The notes beneath the pieces are model-generated. The model searched no databases. It saw only the letters and a list, made by a program, of their open reading frames with translations, and had not been told where the DNA came from. Positions 28,293 to 34,826 of a stretch of DNA of 64,000 nucleotides are shown one piece after another. The stretch is from Merdivicinus sp050943495 (lineage in GTDB: Bacteria; Bacillota; Clostridia; Oscillospirales; Ruminococcaceae). A program made the translations under genes and the position numbers. Every line of letters begins with the position of its first letter. Positions within the stretch are counted from its first letter, which is position 1. The stretch spans positions 62,001-126,000 of the forward strand of contig JBMNPH010000003.1 in the NCBI GenBank assembly GCA_050943495.1, read 5' to 3'.

Positions 28293-29279
28293 ATGGAATA
28301 TCGCGTTCTCAATCATCAGCATCTCTTTGGCGAGGGGGAATATTTTCCCCAGTGCCATGCTTCTACATTGGCGTTGCTGCCGGACGGCGTGCTGGCAACG
28401 GCATGGTTCGGCGGCACCCATGAAAAATCTCCGGATGTCGCCATCTGGTTTTCCCGCCGCATGGAGGGACGCTGGACAGTTCCTGTCAAAGCCGCAGATG
28501 CAGAAGGGATTCCCTGTTGGAATCCGGTACTCCTTTACCGGGACGGAATCCTGACCCTCTTTTATAAAGTCGGGAAGGAAATCCCGGAATGGAAAACCTT
28601 TGTGCGGCGTTCCTCTGATGGAGGAATCCATTGGTCGGAACCCGAAGAATTGGTGACAGGAGATCTTTCCGGAGGACGCGGACCGGTCAAAAATAAATGC
28701 ATCTGTCTGCATGATGGTACAATTCTTGCGCCCGCTTCGGTGGAAACAGCAGATCGCTGGGATTGTTTTGCGGACCGTTCCACGGATGGCGGGAAGAGCT
28801 GGATGAAAGGAACTTTTATGCCGATTGATCATGCATCCCTGCAAGGAAAGGGAATCATCCAGCCGACGTTCTGGGAAGATGAAAACCATATTCTTCACGC
28901 TCTGATGCGCAGCACCGAAGGATGGATCTTCCAGACACGATCCACAGACGGAGGCATTCATTGGGAACCGGTCCATAAGACCTCCCTCCCGAACAATAAC
29001 AGCGGCCTGGATGCAGTGCGACTGGAGGACGGCCGCATTGTTCTGGTCTGCAATCCGATTTCCGGAAACTGGGCAAGTCGTGCCACCATAGCCTTTCTGG
29101 TTTCGGAAGATCAGGGTGAAACCTGGAGTGATCCCATAATTTTGGAACATCTGGACACAGATTACAATCAGCACTCCGCAGAATTTTCATATCCGGCCGT
29201 CATCGCCGACGGTACCCGTATTTTCCTCACATATACCTGGAAAAGAAAAAGTATTTCCTTCTGGGAAATTCAACTATAA
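28293..29279 (+). CDS. Sialidase-fold (Asp-box beta-propeller) glycosidase-like protein
   Basis: 328 residues, six-bladed propeller type. Four Asp-boxes are readable: SSDGGIHW, STDGGKSW, STDGGIHW and SEDQGETW. The N-terminus (FPQCHASTLALLPDGVLATAWFGGTHE) is typical of the exo-alpha-sialidase-like family that works on many plant and host glycans and need not be a true neuraminidase. No signal peptide. It lies 23 bp after GH92, start ATG preceded by GGGAGGG. The neighbouring DapA-like aldolase makes a sialic-acid role conceivable, but no other sialate genes are present. Confidence 0.7.
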   Translation: MEYRVLNHQHLFGEGEYFPQCHASTLALLPDGVLATAWFGGTHEKSPDVAIWFSRRMEGRWTVPVKAADAEGIPCWNPVLLYRDGILTLFYKVGKEIPEWKTFVRRSSDGGIHWSEPEELVTGDLSGGRGPVKNKCICLHDGTILAPASVETADRWDCFADRSTDGGKSWMKGTFMPIDHASLQGKGIIQPTFWEDENHILHALMRSTEGWIFQTRSTDGGIHWEPVHKTSLPNNNSGLDAVRLEDGRIVLVCNPISGNWASRATIAFLVSEDQGETWSDPIILEHLDTDYNQHSAEFSYPAVIADGTRIFLTYTWKRKSISFWEIQL

Positions 29280-29299
29280 TGGAAAAAGGATGGGATTTT

Positions 29300-30223
29300 A
29301 TGAAACATCTTATTCGCGATGGTGTATGGGTGACGATGCTCACTCCCTTTACCGCAGACAATCAGGTGGATTATCCGGCATTGGAGGCTATGGTGGAATG
29401 GTATGCAGCTGCCGGAGTGGATGGTCTGTTTTCAGTCTGCCAGTCCAGTGAAATGTTTTTCCTGACCGCGGATGAACGGGAAAAAATCGGCCGTTTTGTC
29501 GTAGAAAAAGCTGCCGGCCGGATGCAGGTTGTCGTTTCCGGACACATTTCGGACGGAATCGAGGATCAGATTGCGGAACTTCGCCGGGCGGCTTCCTGCG
29601 GTGCGGATGCCGTAGTTTTGGTCAGTAACCGACTTGCCGGTCCGGAGGAATCGGAGGAAGTCTGGAAGCAAAATGCAGCGCGTATTCTGGAGGCAGTGCC
29701 GGATTGTGACTTCGGAATTTACGAATGTCCTTATCCTTACAAACGCCTGCTCTCCCCCTCCCTGCTCAGATGGTGCGCGGAAACCGGACGGTTTTCCTTC
29801 CTCAAGGACACCAGCTGCGACCTTGCGCAGATTCGGGAAAAACTTGCGGCCGTAAAGGGCACCCCACTCAAACTTTTCAATGCGAATTCCGCTACCCTTC
29901 TGCCCTCTCTTCAAGCAGGGGCATCTGGATTCTGCGGCGTAATGGCGAACTTCCATCCCGAGTTGTATGTCCGCCTGACACACCGCTGGCAACAGGAACC
30001 GGAAACAGCGGAGATTTTACAGCATTTTGCTGCAGTTGCTTCCTTTATCGAACGGCAGGATTATCCGCATAATGCCAAATTCCATATGAGTCTCTGCGGA
30101 CTTCCGGTTGGCATGCATTGCCGCGTCAAACCCGATACCACCTGGAATCTCCTCTTTGAAACGGAAACCCGCGAACTTTTCTCACTCTGGCAGGATTTGA
30201 AAAAGACCCTTCCAACAGATTAA
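29300..30223 (+). CDS. DapA/NanA-superfamily aldolase or lyase
   Basis: 307 residues, class I TIM-barrel. The Schiff-base lysine is in FLKDTSCD, the tyrosine region is YECPYPYKR, and the N-terminus is WVTMLTPFTADNQVDYPALEAMVEWY. Members cleave or form pyruvate-derived products (dihydrodipicolinate, N-acetylneuraminate, keto-deoxy sugar acids). The usual threonine pair appears as CQSSEMFFL rather than TTGE, so it is not biosynthetic DapA. With the oxidoreductase and sialidase-like neighbours it probably cleaves a keto-deoxy sugar acid or sialic acid. The ATG at 29300 has AAAGGATGGG; it begins 20 bp after the previous stop. Confidence 0.8.
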   Translation: MKHLIRDGVWVTMLTPFTADNQVDYPALEAMVEWYAAAGVDGLFSVCQSSEMFFLTADEREKIGRFVVEKAAGRMQVVVSGHISDGIEDQIAELRRAASCGADAVVLVSNRLAGPEESEEVWKQNAARILEAVPDCDFGIYECPYPYKRLLSPSLLRWCAETGRFSFLKDTSCDLAQIREKLAAVKGTPLKLFNANSATLLPSLQAGASGFCGVMANFHPELYVRLTHRWQQEPETAEILQHFAAVASFIERQDYPHNAKFHMSLCGLPVGMHCRVKPDTTWNLLFETETRELFSLWQDLKKTLPTD

Positions 30224-30257
30224 GCCAACACCAATCAGACAGTCAGGAGGTATGACA

Positions 30258-30887
30258 ATGAAAGTTTTACTGGTAAACGGAAGTTCTCGGCCGGAAGGCT
30301 GCACCTATACGGCATTGAAGGAAGCTGCCAAGATTCTGGAAGCGGAAGGAATTGCCTGCGAGATTTTCCAGATCGGTTCTTCTCCGATCCGCGACTGCAT
30401 CGGCTGCGGAAAATGCCGCAGAGAGCCAATTCCCGCCTGTATCTTTGACGACGACTGCGTCAATACCCTCCTGCAGCGCGCTGCTGAAGCAGATGGATTT
30501 ATCTTCGGCACGCCGGTTTATTACGCGCATCCAAGCGGACGGCTGCTTTCGGTACTGGATCGTGCATTTTATGCCGGAAAATCCGTCTTTGCCCACAAAC
30601 CGGGGTTTGCTGTCGTTTCCGCAAGAAGAGCAGGCACCACAGCTTCGCTGGATGCTGTAACCAAGCATTTCACCATCAATGAAATGCCGGTGGTCTCCTC
30701 CACTTATTGGAACATGGTTCACGGCAACTCGCCGGCTGAAGTGCTGCAGGATCAGGAAGGCTTGCAGACCATGCGTAATGCCGCACGCAATCTGGCGTGG
30801 CTGCTCAAATGCATCGAAGCCGGAAAACAAGCCGGAATTCTTCCCCCGCAGGCTGAGTCCGGAAACCGCACCAACTTCATCCGATAA
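30258..30887 (+). CDS. Flavodoxin-fold NAD(P)H-dependent FMN reductase family protein
   Basis: 209 residues. FMN-binding VLLVNGSSRPEGCTYTAL at the N-terminus and FGTPVYYAHPSGRLLSVLDR for the second flavin loop. CIGCGKCRR with nearby cysteines resembles the Cys-motif of iron-sulfur flavoproteins (CxxCxxC), so a 4Fe-4S cluster is possible. It likely provides reducing power or detoxifies quinones. The ATG at 30258 is chosen over 30252, which abuts the AGGAGG. Last gene of the run, followed by a strong terminator. Confidence 0.85.
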   Translation: MKVLLVNGSSRPEGCTYTALKEAAKILEAEGIACEIFQIGSSPIRDCIGCGKCRREPIPACIFDDDCVNTLLQRAAEADGFIFGTPVYYAHPSGRLLSVLDRAFYAGKSVFAHKPGFAVVSARRAGTTASLDAVTKHFTINEMPVVSSTYWNMVHGNSPAEVLQDQEGLQTMRNAARNLAWLLKCIEAGKQAGILPPQAESGNRTNFIR

Positions 30888-30890
30888 CAC

Positions 30891-30923
30891 AAAATCCCGG
30901 AGAAAATTCTCCGGGATTTTTCT
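30891..30923. terminator. Bidirectional terminator between flavodoxin-like and UroD-like genes
   Basis: AAAATCCCGGAGA (30891-30903) pairs with TCTCCGGGATTTT (30908-30920) around a 4-nt loop, with A- and T-runs at the two ends. It closes both convergent transcripts. Confidence 0.88.
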
Positions 30924-31939
30924 TATGGACGCAGGGAACTCCACTTTTCATAAATCCGATGCACATTGTCGGGATTGGCGCCTGCGCCGAATTCACACTG
31001 TGCAATGCAGCCGCCATCCTGCCAGAGCGTGTCGTACACCTTCTGCACCGCTGCATCAATTTCTGCCGGCGTGCCGCGCGGGATCAGGTTCTGGCGGTCG
31101 ATTTCTCCCCAGAATGTAATTTTCCCGCGATACTGTGCCAGATTATCCACGCCGATACAGAAAATCTGACTGTTGATGGCATCCAGACCCAAATCAATCA
31201 GCTTGGGAATGATCCGCAGCGTATTGCCGTCCGAATGCATGAACATCTTTTTACCGTGCGAATGGGCAATTTCAATGTAATCTCGATACATCGGCATAAA
31301 AATCTGTTCCCAGATGCGAGGATTGATGAGCAGGTCATTCTGGGAACCCCAGTCATCCATCATATTCAGCGCATCCACATCGGTTTCCGCCCATTTCGTG
31401 AGCAGGCGGCAGTAATAGTCATGCATTTTCTCGAGAAACGCCAGCATTCCCGCCGGCGGATCCATCAAATCCATATACAGGTTGACAGTTCCCCGGATAA
31501 ACTGCAGCTGCTCAAACGGGCGCGGACAGCAGCCGCAAAGCAGGAATTTCTCCTGTTTTTCTCGACAGGATTCGTTCACCTGGGCGATGTCAAACGAAAG
31601 CAGTTCCTCTGGAATATGAACTTTGTACGCGTCACTCCAGTCGTCTTCGCAGACCAGCGGATGTTTTACCTCTCCAATTACACCCTTCTGAATGTTGGTA
31701 AAAACACATCCCCACTCATCCACATATTCTCCGATTTCATAAGGATCCCCTTTGGTGACAGCACGCTGCGCATATTTGACGGAAGGACCGTCAAAATCCC
31801 ATACAAAATCTTCCGCCAGTTTTTTCATCATCTCCGGGCAATTATCATTTGCCCACGGCAGACTCCACAATTGACGCGGCACCCGCCCGTCTGTATTGCG
31901 GAATTCCAAGGTACGAAGTACCAATTCCTTTGATGTCAT
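30923..31939 (-). CDS. Uroporphyrinogen decarboxylase-family protein (UroD-like, not haem HemE)
   Basis: 338 residues of the UroD/methyltransferase superfamily (TIM barrel): EYVDEWGCVFTNIQKGVIGEV, DALNMMDDWGSQNDLLINPRIWEQIF, MHSDGNTLRIIPKLIDLGLDAINSQ, and ITFWGEIDRQNLIPRGTPAEI. It lacks the HxC...C zinc site of corrinoid methyltransferases (HSDGN instead), so its reaction is unknown. Related genes are often found in glycan loci of gut Clostridia. It is divergent from an AraC-type regulator across a 123-bp control region with direct repeats, suggesting regulation by that protein. ATG preceded by GGAAAGGGGA. Confidence 0.8.
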   Translation of the reverse strand: MTSKELVLRTLEFRNTDGRVPRQLWSLPWANDNCPEMMKKLAEDFVWDFDGPSVKYAQRAVTKGDPYEIGEYVDEWGCVFTNIQKGVIGEVKHPLVCEDDWSDAYKVHIPEELLSFDIAQVNESCREKQEKFLLCGCCPRPFEQLQFIRGTVNLYMDLMDPPAGMLAFLEKMHDYYCRLLTKWAETDVDALNMMDDWGSQNDLLINPRIWEQIFMPMYRDYIEIAHSHGKKMFMHSDGNTLRIIPKLIDLGLDAINSQIFCIGVDNLAQYRGKITFWGEIDRQNLIPRGTPAEIDAAVQKVYDTLWQDGGCIAQCEFGAGANPDNVHRIYEKWSSLRP

Positions 31940-31980
31940 AAAAATCCCCTTTCCTATACTTGCAAAACGCCCTTATCTCC

Positions 31981-32009
31981 AGTATAATAAATATAAATTC
32001 ATTTTGCAA
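31981..32009 (-). promoter_or_regulatory. Promoter of the UroD-like gene
   Basis: Minus strand: -35 TTGCAA (32004-32009), 17-bp spacer, -10 TATACT (31981-31986). The -35 box is part of the first TTTGCAAT repeat. Confidence 0.7.
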
Positions 32010-32026
32010 TCAAATCAATTTGCAAT
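32003..32026. promoter_or_regulatory. Direct-repeat operator, likely for the AraC-type regulator
   Basis: TTTGCAAT occurs at 32003-32010 and 32019-32026, a 16-bp period. Tandem half-sites next to a -35 box are the usual arrangement for AraC-family activators. Confidence 0.6.
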
Positions 32027-32062
32027 ACAAAATTAAATGCTCGATCATTGGAAGGAATGATT

Positions 32063-32959
32063 ATGAATCTCAACATTGTGGATTCCTATTGCTGGGAGGA
32101 ACATCGGAAAATTTTAACCCCAGTCCAAACTCAAATTCCGGCACTACGCACCTTCGGTATTTTTTCCAACACACATGCCAGCAGACCTGTTCAGCCGCAT
32201 ATTCATCAGAATTGTGTAGAAATCGTCTTTCTTCTCAAGGGATTCCAAGTCTATGAAACCGAAACGGAACATTTTAACTTATCCGGGTGGGATATTTTTG
32301 TCGCTTATCCAAATGAATTACACAGTTCCGGTATCCACCCGGAAAGCATCTGTGATCTGATCTGGATGCAGATTGATTTGTCTCCTGACTTGCCTTTTCT
32401 GGGACTCGATGAGGAGAATGCTGCTATCCTGCGGGAAGCTCTGCATACACTGCCGCGTCTCTTTACCGGTGATGCACTTCTTCGTCAGATGCTGACCGAA
32501 GCATTTGCCGATCTCCGCGATCCCCAGCCGCTGACACACAGTATGGGGCAACAATTACTGGTCAGCGCCCTCTTCCGAATGAAACGCCTCTCTCTTTCTC
32601 CGCATCTCCGTCAGTCTGACCGAATCGGCGATGCCGTCTCCTATATTCAGGATCATATTGCAGATTCGATTGACTTGGAGGATGTCGCGCAGGCATGCGG
32701 ACTCTCCCTGTCCCGATTCAAGGTCAAATTTAAAGAGGAAACCGGTACACCACCGCGTGAATATATCAACCACGTCAAAGTGGAACGGGCCAAAAAAATG
32801 CTTCTTGTGAATCGAAACGTAACTGAAACCGCTCTCGATCTGGGATATACAACCTCCAGCTACTTCTCCGTTATTTTTAAAAAATATACAGGGTTTTCTC
32901 CCAGTCAATATTTAGAACGAGAACTCGCCTCCCAATCAAAAATCGAACAAGAATTTTAA
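32063..32959 (+). CDS. AraC-family transcriptional regulator
   Basis: 298 residues. N-terminal cupin-like effector domain (HIHQNCVEIVFLLKGFQVYE, LSGWDIFVAYPNELHSS) and a C-terminal double helix-turn-helix (YIQDHIADSIDLEDVAQACGLSLSRFKVKFKEETG ... ALDLGYTTSSYFSVIFKKYTGFSPSQY). It probably activates the divergent UroD-like gene in response to a sugar. ATG at 32063 chosen for GGAAGGA six bases upstream. The gene ends just before the PerR promoter. Confidence 0.9.
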   Translation: MNLNIVDSYCWEEHRKILTPVQTQIPALRTFGIFSNTHASRPVQPHIHQNCVEIVFLLKGFQVYETETEHFNLSGWDIFVAYPNELHSSGIHPESICDLIWMQIDLSPDLPFLGLDEENAAILREALHTLPRLFTGDALLRQMLTEAFADLRDPQPLTHSMGQQLLVSALFRMKRLSLSPHLRQSDRIGDAVSYIQDHIADSIDLEDVAQACGLSLSRFKVKFKEETGTPPREYINHVKVERAKKMLLVNRNVTETALDLGYTTSSYFSVIFKKYTGFSPSQYLERELASQSKIEQEF

Positions 32960-32970
32960 AATTATTATAA
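32956..32970. promoter_or_regulatory. Fur/PerR-type box
   Basis: TTAAAATTATTATAA differs at one of 15 positions from the PerR-box form TTATAATTATTATAA. It lies 6 bp upstream of the -35 box of the Fur/PerR gene, consistent with autoregulation. Confidence 0.6.
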
Positions 32971-32976
32971 AATCCC

Positions 32977-33005
32977 TTGACATTTTTTTGATCTTCCGTT
33001 ATAAT
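32977..33005 (+). promoter_or_regulatory. Promoter of the Fur/PerR-rubrerythrin operon
   Basis: -35 TTGACA (32977-32982), 17-bp spacer, -10 TATAAT (33000-33005): consensus boxes at optimal spacing, so strong unless repressed. Confidence 0.92.
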
Positions 33006-33028
33006 AAAAACGAAAGGACGGTGGTAAG

Positions 33029-33457
33029 GTGGATCAATTCCGTAATATTTTTAAAGAAAAAGGAATCCAAATTACCCGGCAGCGTCTGGAAGTGTATAAA
33101 GTCCTCAAAGAGCTCAATACTCATGTTACAGCGGAAATGGTTTTGGATGTCCTGCAGCAGCGCGGAATTTCCATGACCGTCGCAACCGTTTACAATGTTC
33201 TCAATCTCTTTGACCAAAAAGGGTTGATCATCAAAGTCGGCGCAGCCGGCGAACCGGTGATTTATGATATCAACACCTATGAGCATATCCATATCTGTGA
33301 TCAGGAAACCCGTAAGGTTCGCGATTGCCCTGATTCCCAACTGGTGGAACTGATCGACAGTTACCTGCAGGAACATCCAATTGACGGACTACAGATTGAA
33401 CGGGTGGATATCAGCCTGATTGGCAAAGATCAATGGGCGCATTCTGTTTCAGAATAA
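33029..33457 (+). CDS. Fur-family regulator, PerR-like
   Basis: 142 residues from a GTG start. The winged helix has THVTAEMVLDVLQQRGISMTVATVYNVLNLF and the dimerisation domain has the metal-binding HIHIC segment. Adjacent rubrerythrin, 25 bp downstream in the same transcript, makes a peroxide-sensing role likely. The usual structural-zinc CxxC pairs are missing: only isolated cysteines (HIHIC ... RDC) remain, so zinc binding and stability must differ from classical PerR. The ribosome site region is AAAGGACGG. Confidence 0.88.
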   Translation: MDQFRNIFKEKGIQITRQRLEVYKVLKELNTHVTAEMVLDVLQQRGISMTVATVYNVLNLFDQKGLIIKVGAAGEPVIYDINTYEHIHICDQETRKVRDCPDSQLVELIDSYLQEHPIDGLQIERVDISLIGKDQWAHSVSE

Positions 33458-33482
33458 TTTATAATACAGAGGAGGATTTTTT

Positions 33483-34022
33483 ATGGAACTCAAAGGATCA
33501 AAAACAGCAGCAAATCTGGCAGCCGCATTTGCGGGAGAATCTCAGGCACGCAACAAATACACGTATTATGCTTCCAAAGCAAAGAAGGACGGTTATGAGC
33601 AAATCGCCGCAATCTTTGCAGAAACTGCCGACAATGAAAAAGAACATGCCAAAATTTGGTTCAAACTTCTTCACGACGGCGGAATCCCCTCTACAATTGA
33701 GAATCTGAAGGACGCTGCTGCCGGCGAAAACTATGAATGGACAGACATGTACAAGACCTTTGCGGAAGAAGCAAAAGAAGAGGGCTTTACCAAAATTGCA
33801 GCTCTCTTTGAAATGGTCGGCAAGATCGAAAAAGAACATGAGGAACGCTATCGCAAACTTCTGAAAAACATTGAGGATGAAGTAGTCTTCTCCAAAGACG
33901 GCGATGTAATCTGGCAGTGCCGCAATTGTGGTCACATCGTGATCGGCAAAAAGGCGCCGGAAGTTTGCCCAGTTTGCGAACATCCCAGATCCTTCTTCCA
34001 GGTAAAGCCTGAAAATTATTAA
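33483..34022 (+). CDS. rbr: Rubrerythrin
   Basis: 179 residues. NADH-linked peroxide reductase of anaerobes. The N-terminal four-helix bundle carries the two ExxH-type di-iron motifs (AGESQARNKYTYYA, NEKEHAK, and EEAKEEGF ... KIEKEHEERY). The C-terminal rubredoxin domain has paired cysteines CRNCGH and CPVCEH. Preceded by AGAGGAGG and expressed with the PerR-like gene; a strong terminator follows. Confidence 0.97.
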   Translation: MELKGSKTAANLAAAFAGESQARNKYTYYASKAKKDGYEQIAAIFAETADNEKEHAKIWFKLLHDGGIPSTIENLKDAAAGENYEWTDMYKTFAEEAKEEGFTKIAALFEMVGKIEKEHEERYRKLLKNIEDEVVFSKDGDVIWQCRNCGHIVIGKKAPEVCPVCEHPRSFFQVKPENY

Positions 34023-34037
34023 TTTTTTCCGGATTCC

Positions 34038-34071
34038 ATACGTCCCACCAATTGGTGGGACGTATTTTTTT
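34038..34071 (+). terminator. Terminator after rubrerythrin
   Basis: Perfect 14-bp self-complementary stem region beginning ATACGTCCCACC at 34038 and ending GGTGGGACGTAT at 34065, followed by TTTTTT. Confidence 0.92.
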
Positions 34072-34080
34072 GTAAACATA

Positions 34081-34109
34081 TTGACATTTCAAAAAATGTA
34101 TGCTATCCT
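34081..34109 (+). promoter_or_regulatory. Promoter of the BlaI/BlaR1-like operon
   Basis: -35 TTGACA (34081-34086), 17-bp spacer, -10 TATCCT (34104-34109). A 24-bp perfect dyad lies just downstream. Confidence 0.85.
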
Positions 34110-34119
34110 GTAAGCAGAA

Positions 34120-34143
34120 AAAGGTCTATTGAAATAGACCTTT
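34120..34143. promoter_or_regulatory. 24-bp palindromic operator of the BlaI-like repressor
   Basis: Arms AAAGGTCTATT (34120-34130) and AATAGACCTTT (34133-34143) are perfect complements around GA. It sits between the -10 and the ribosome site, where a repressor would block elongation. It lacks the TACA/TGTA core of classical bla/mec operators. Confidence 0.75.
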
Positions 34144-34162
34144 CACAGGAAGGGGTTTTTCT

Positions 34163-34525
34163 ATGGCAGAAATACAAATTTTTGAAGCTGAATTCCGACT
34201 AATGGAACTCATCTGGGAATCTGCTCCCATCCGTTCTACGATGCTGGTTCAGCTGGCAGGTGAAAGACTGGGATGGAAAAAATCTACGGTCTTTACCGTC
34301 ATCAAAAAACTGATCGGACGCGGTATTTTATTAAATGAAAATTCCATGATTACTCCACTTGTCAGTCGGGAACAGGTATGCCTTTCCGAAAGTAAGAGCC
34401 TGATTGACCGTCTGTTTCAGGGATCATCCCGTCTGTTCCTGACCAATTTTCTCTCCAAAGAAGAATTCACAGCAGAAGAGGCCGAAGAACTCAAGCAATT
34501 GATCGACCAACATACCAAACCCTGA
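34163..34525 (+). CDS. BlaI/MecI-family transcriptional repressor
   Basis: 120 residues: winged helix (EAEFRLMELIWESAPIRSTMLVQLAGERLGWKKSTVFTVIKKLIGRGILL) followed by a short dimerisation helix. In this family a membrane metalloprotease receptor cleaves the repressor after sensing a signal. That receptor gene follows by 19 bp, and a perfect 24-bp dyad in the leader is the likely operator. Known targets are beta-lactamase genes, but none is nearby, so the signal is probably another cell-envelope stress. ATG after AGGAAGGGG. Confidence 0.9.
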   Translation: MAEIQIFEAEFRLMELIWESAPIRSTMLVQLAGERLGWKKSTVFTVIKKLIGRGILLNENSMITPLVSREQVCLSESKSLIDRLFQGSSRLFLTNFLSKEEFTAEEAEELKQLIDQHTKP

Positions 34526-34544
34526 ACTGCAAGGAGGGGATATT

Positions 34545-34826
34545 ATGGATACGCTCATTGAAATCTTTTTCGCACTTGTGAAAATCAGCCTGACTGCCGG
34601 AATTATCGCCGGAATTGTTCTGCTGGTACGGGTACTTATTGGAAAAAAACTTCCCCGACGGTTATCGTATGCTTTGTGGGGGCTGGTTCTCCTGCGGCTG
34701 ATTTTGCCGATCTCCCTGCCGAGTCCTACCAGTATTTTCACCCACACCAACTATACACCGCAGAACACGGTCTGGCAGGATCTCCCGGCGACAAATTCCC
34801 CCTTTCCTTTCCCTCTGCTCAAATAA
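34545..34826 (+). CDS. BlaR1-like receptor, N-terminal fragment (frameshifted)
   Basis: 93 residues encoding the first two membrane helices of an M56/BlaR1-type protein: about residues 9-30 and 42-60, joined by GKKLPRRLSYALWGLVLLRLILPI, a typical M56 signature. The frame ends at TAA 34824-34826, whereas the rest of the protein continues in the -1 frame. The break lies between about 34740 and 34820, most likely at the CCCCC run 34798-34802. The start ATG has a good AAGGAGGGG site. It should be read together with the following entry as one gene. Confidence 0.75.
   Translation: MDTLIEIFFALVKISLTAGIIAGIVLLVRVLIGKKLPRRLSYALWGLVLLRLILPISLPSPTSIFTHTNYTPQNTVWQDLPATNSPFPFPLLK

Noticed and set aside
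28293..30223. Complete sialic-acid catabolic operon (sialidase plus NanA)
   Set aside because: The sialidase-fold protein and DapA-like protein are there, but no NanK, NanE, NagA or NagB genes accompany them, and the aldolase active-site threonine pair is altered.
34797..34811. Programmed -1 slippery heptamer for the BlaR1-like gene
   Set aside because: The zero-frame codons are TCC CCC TTT CCT TTC; no position gives a canonical X XXY YYZ heptamer with both tRNAs re-pairing, so an indel in the C-run is simpler.
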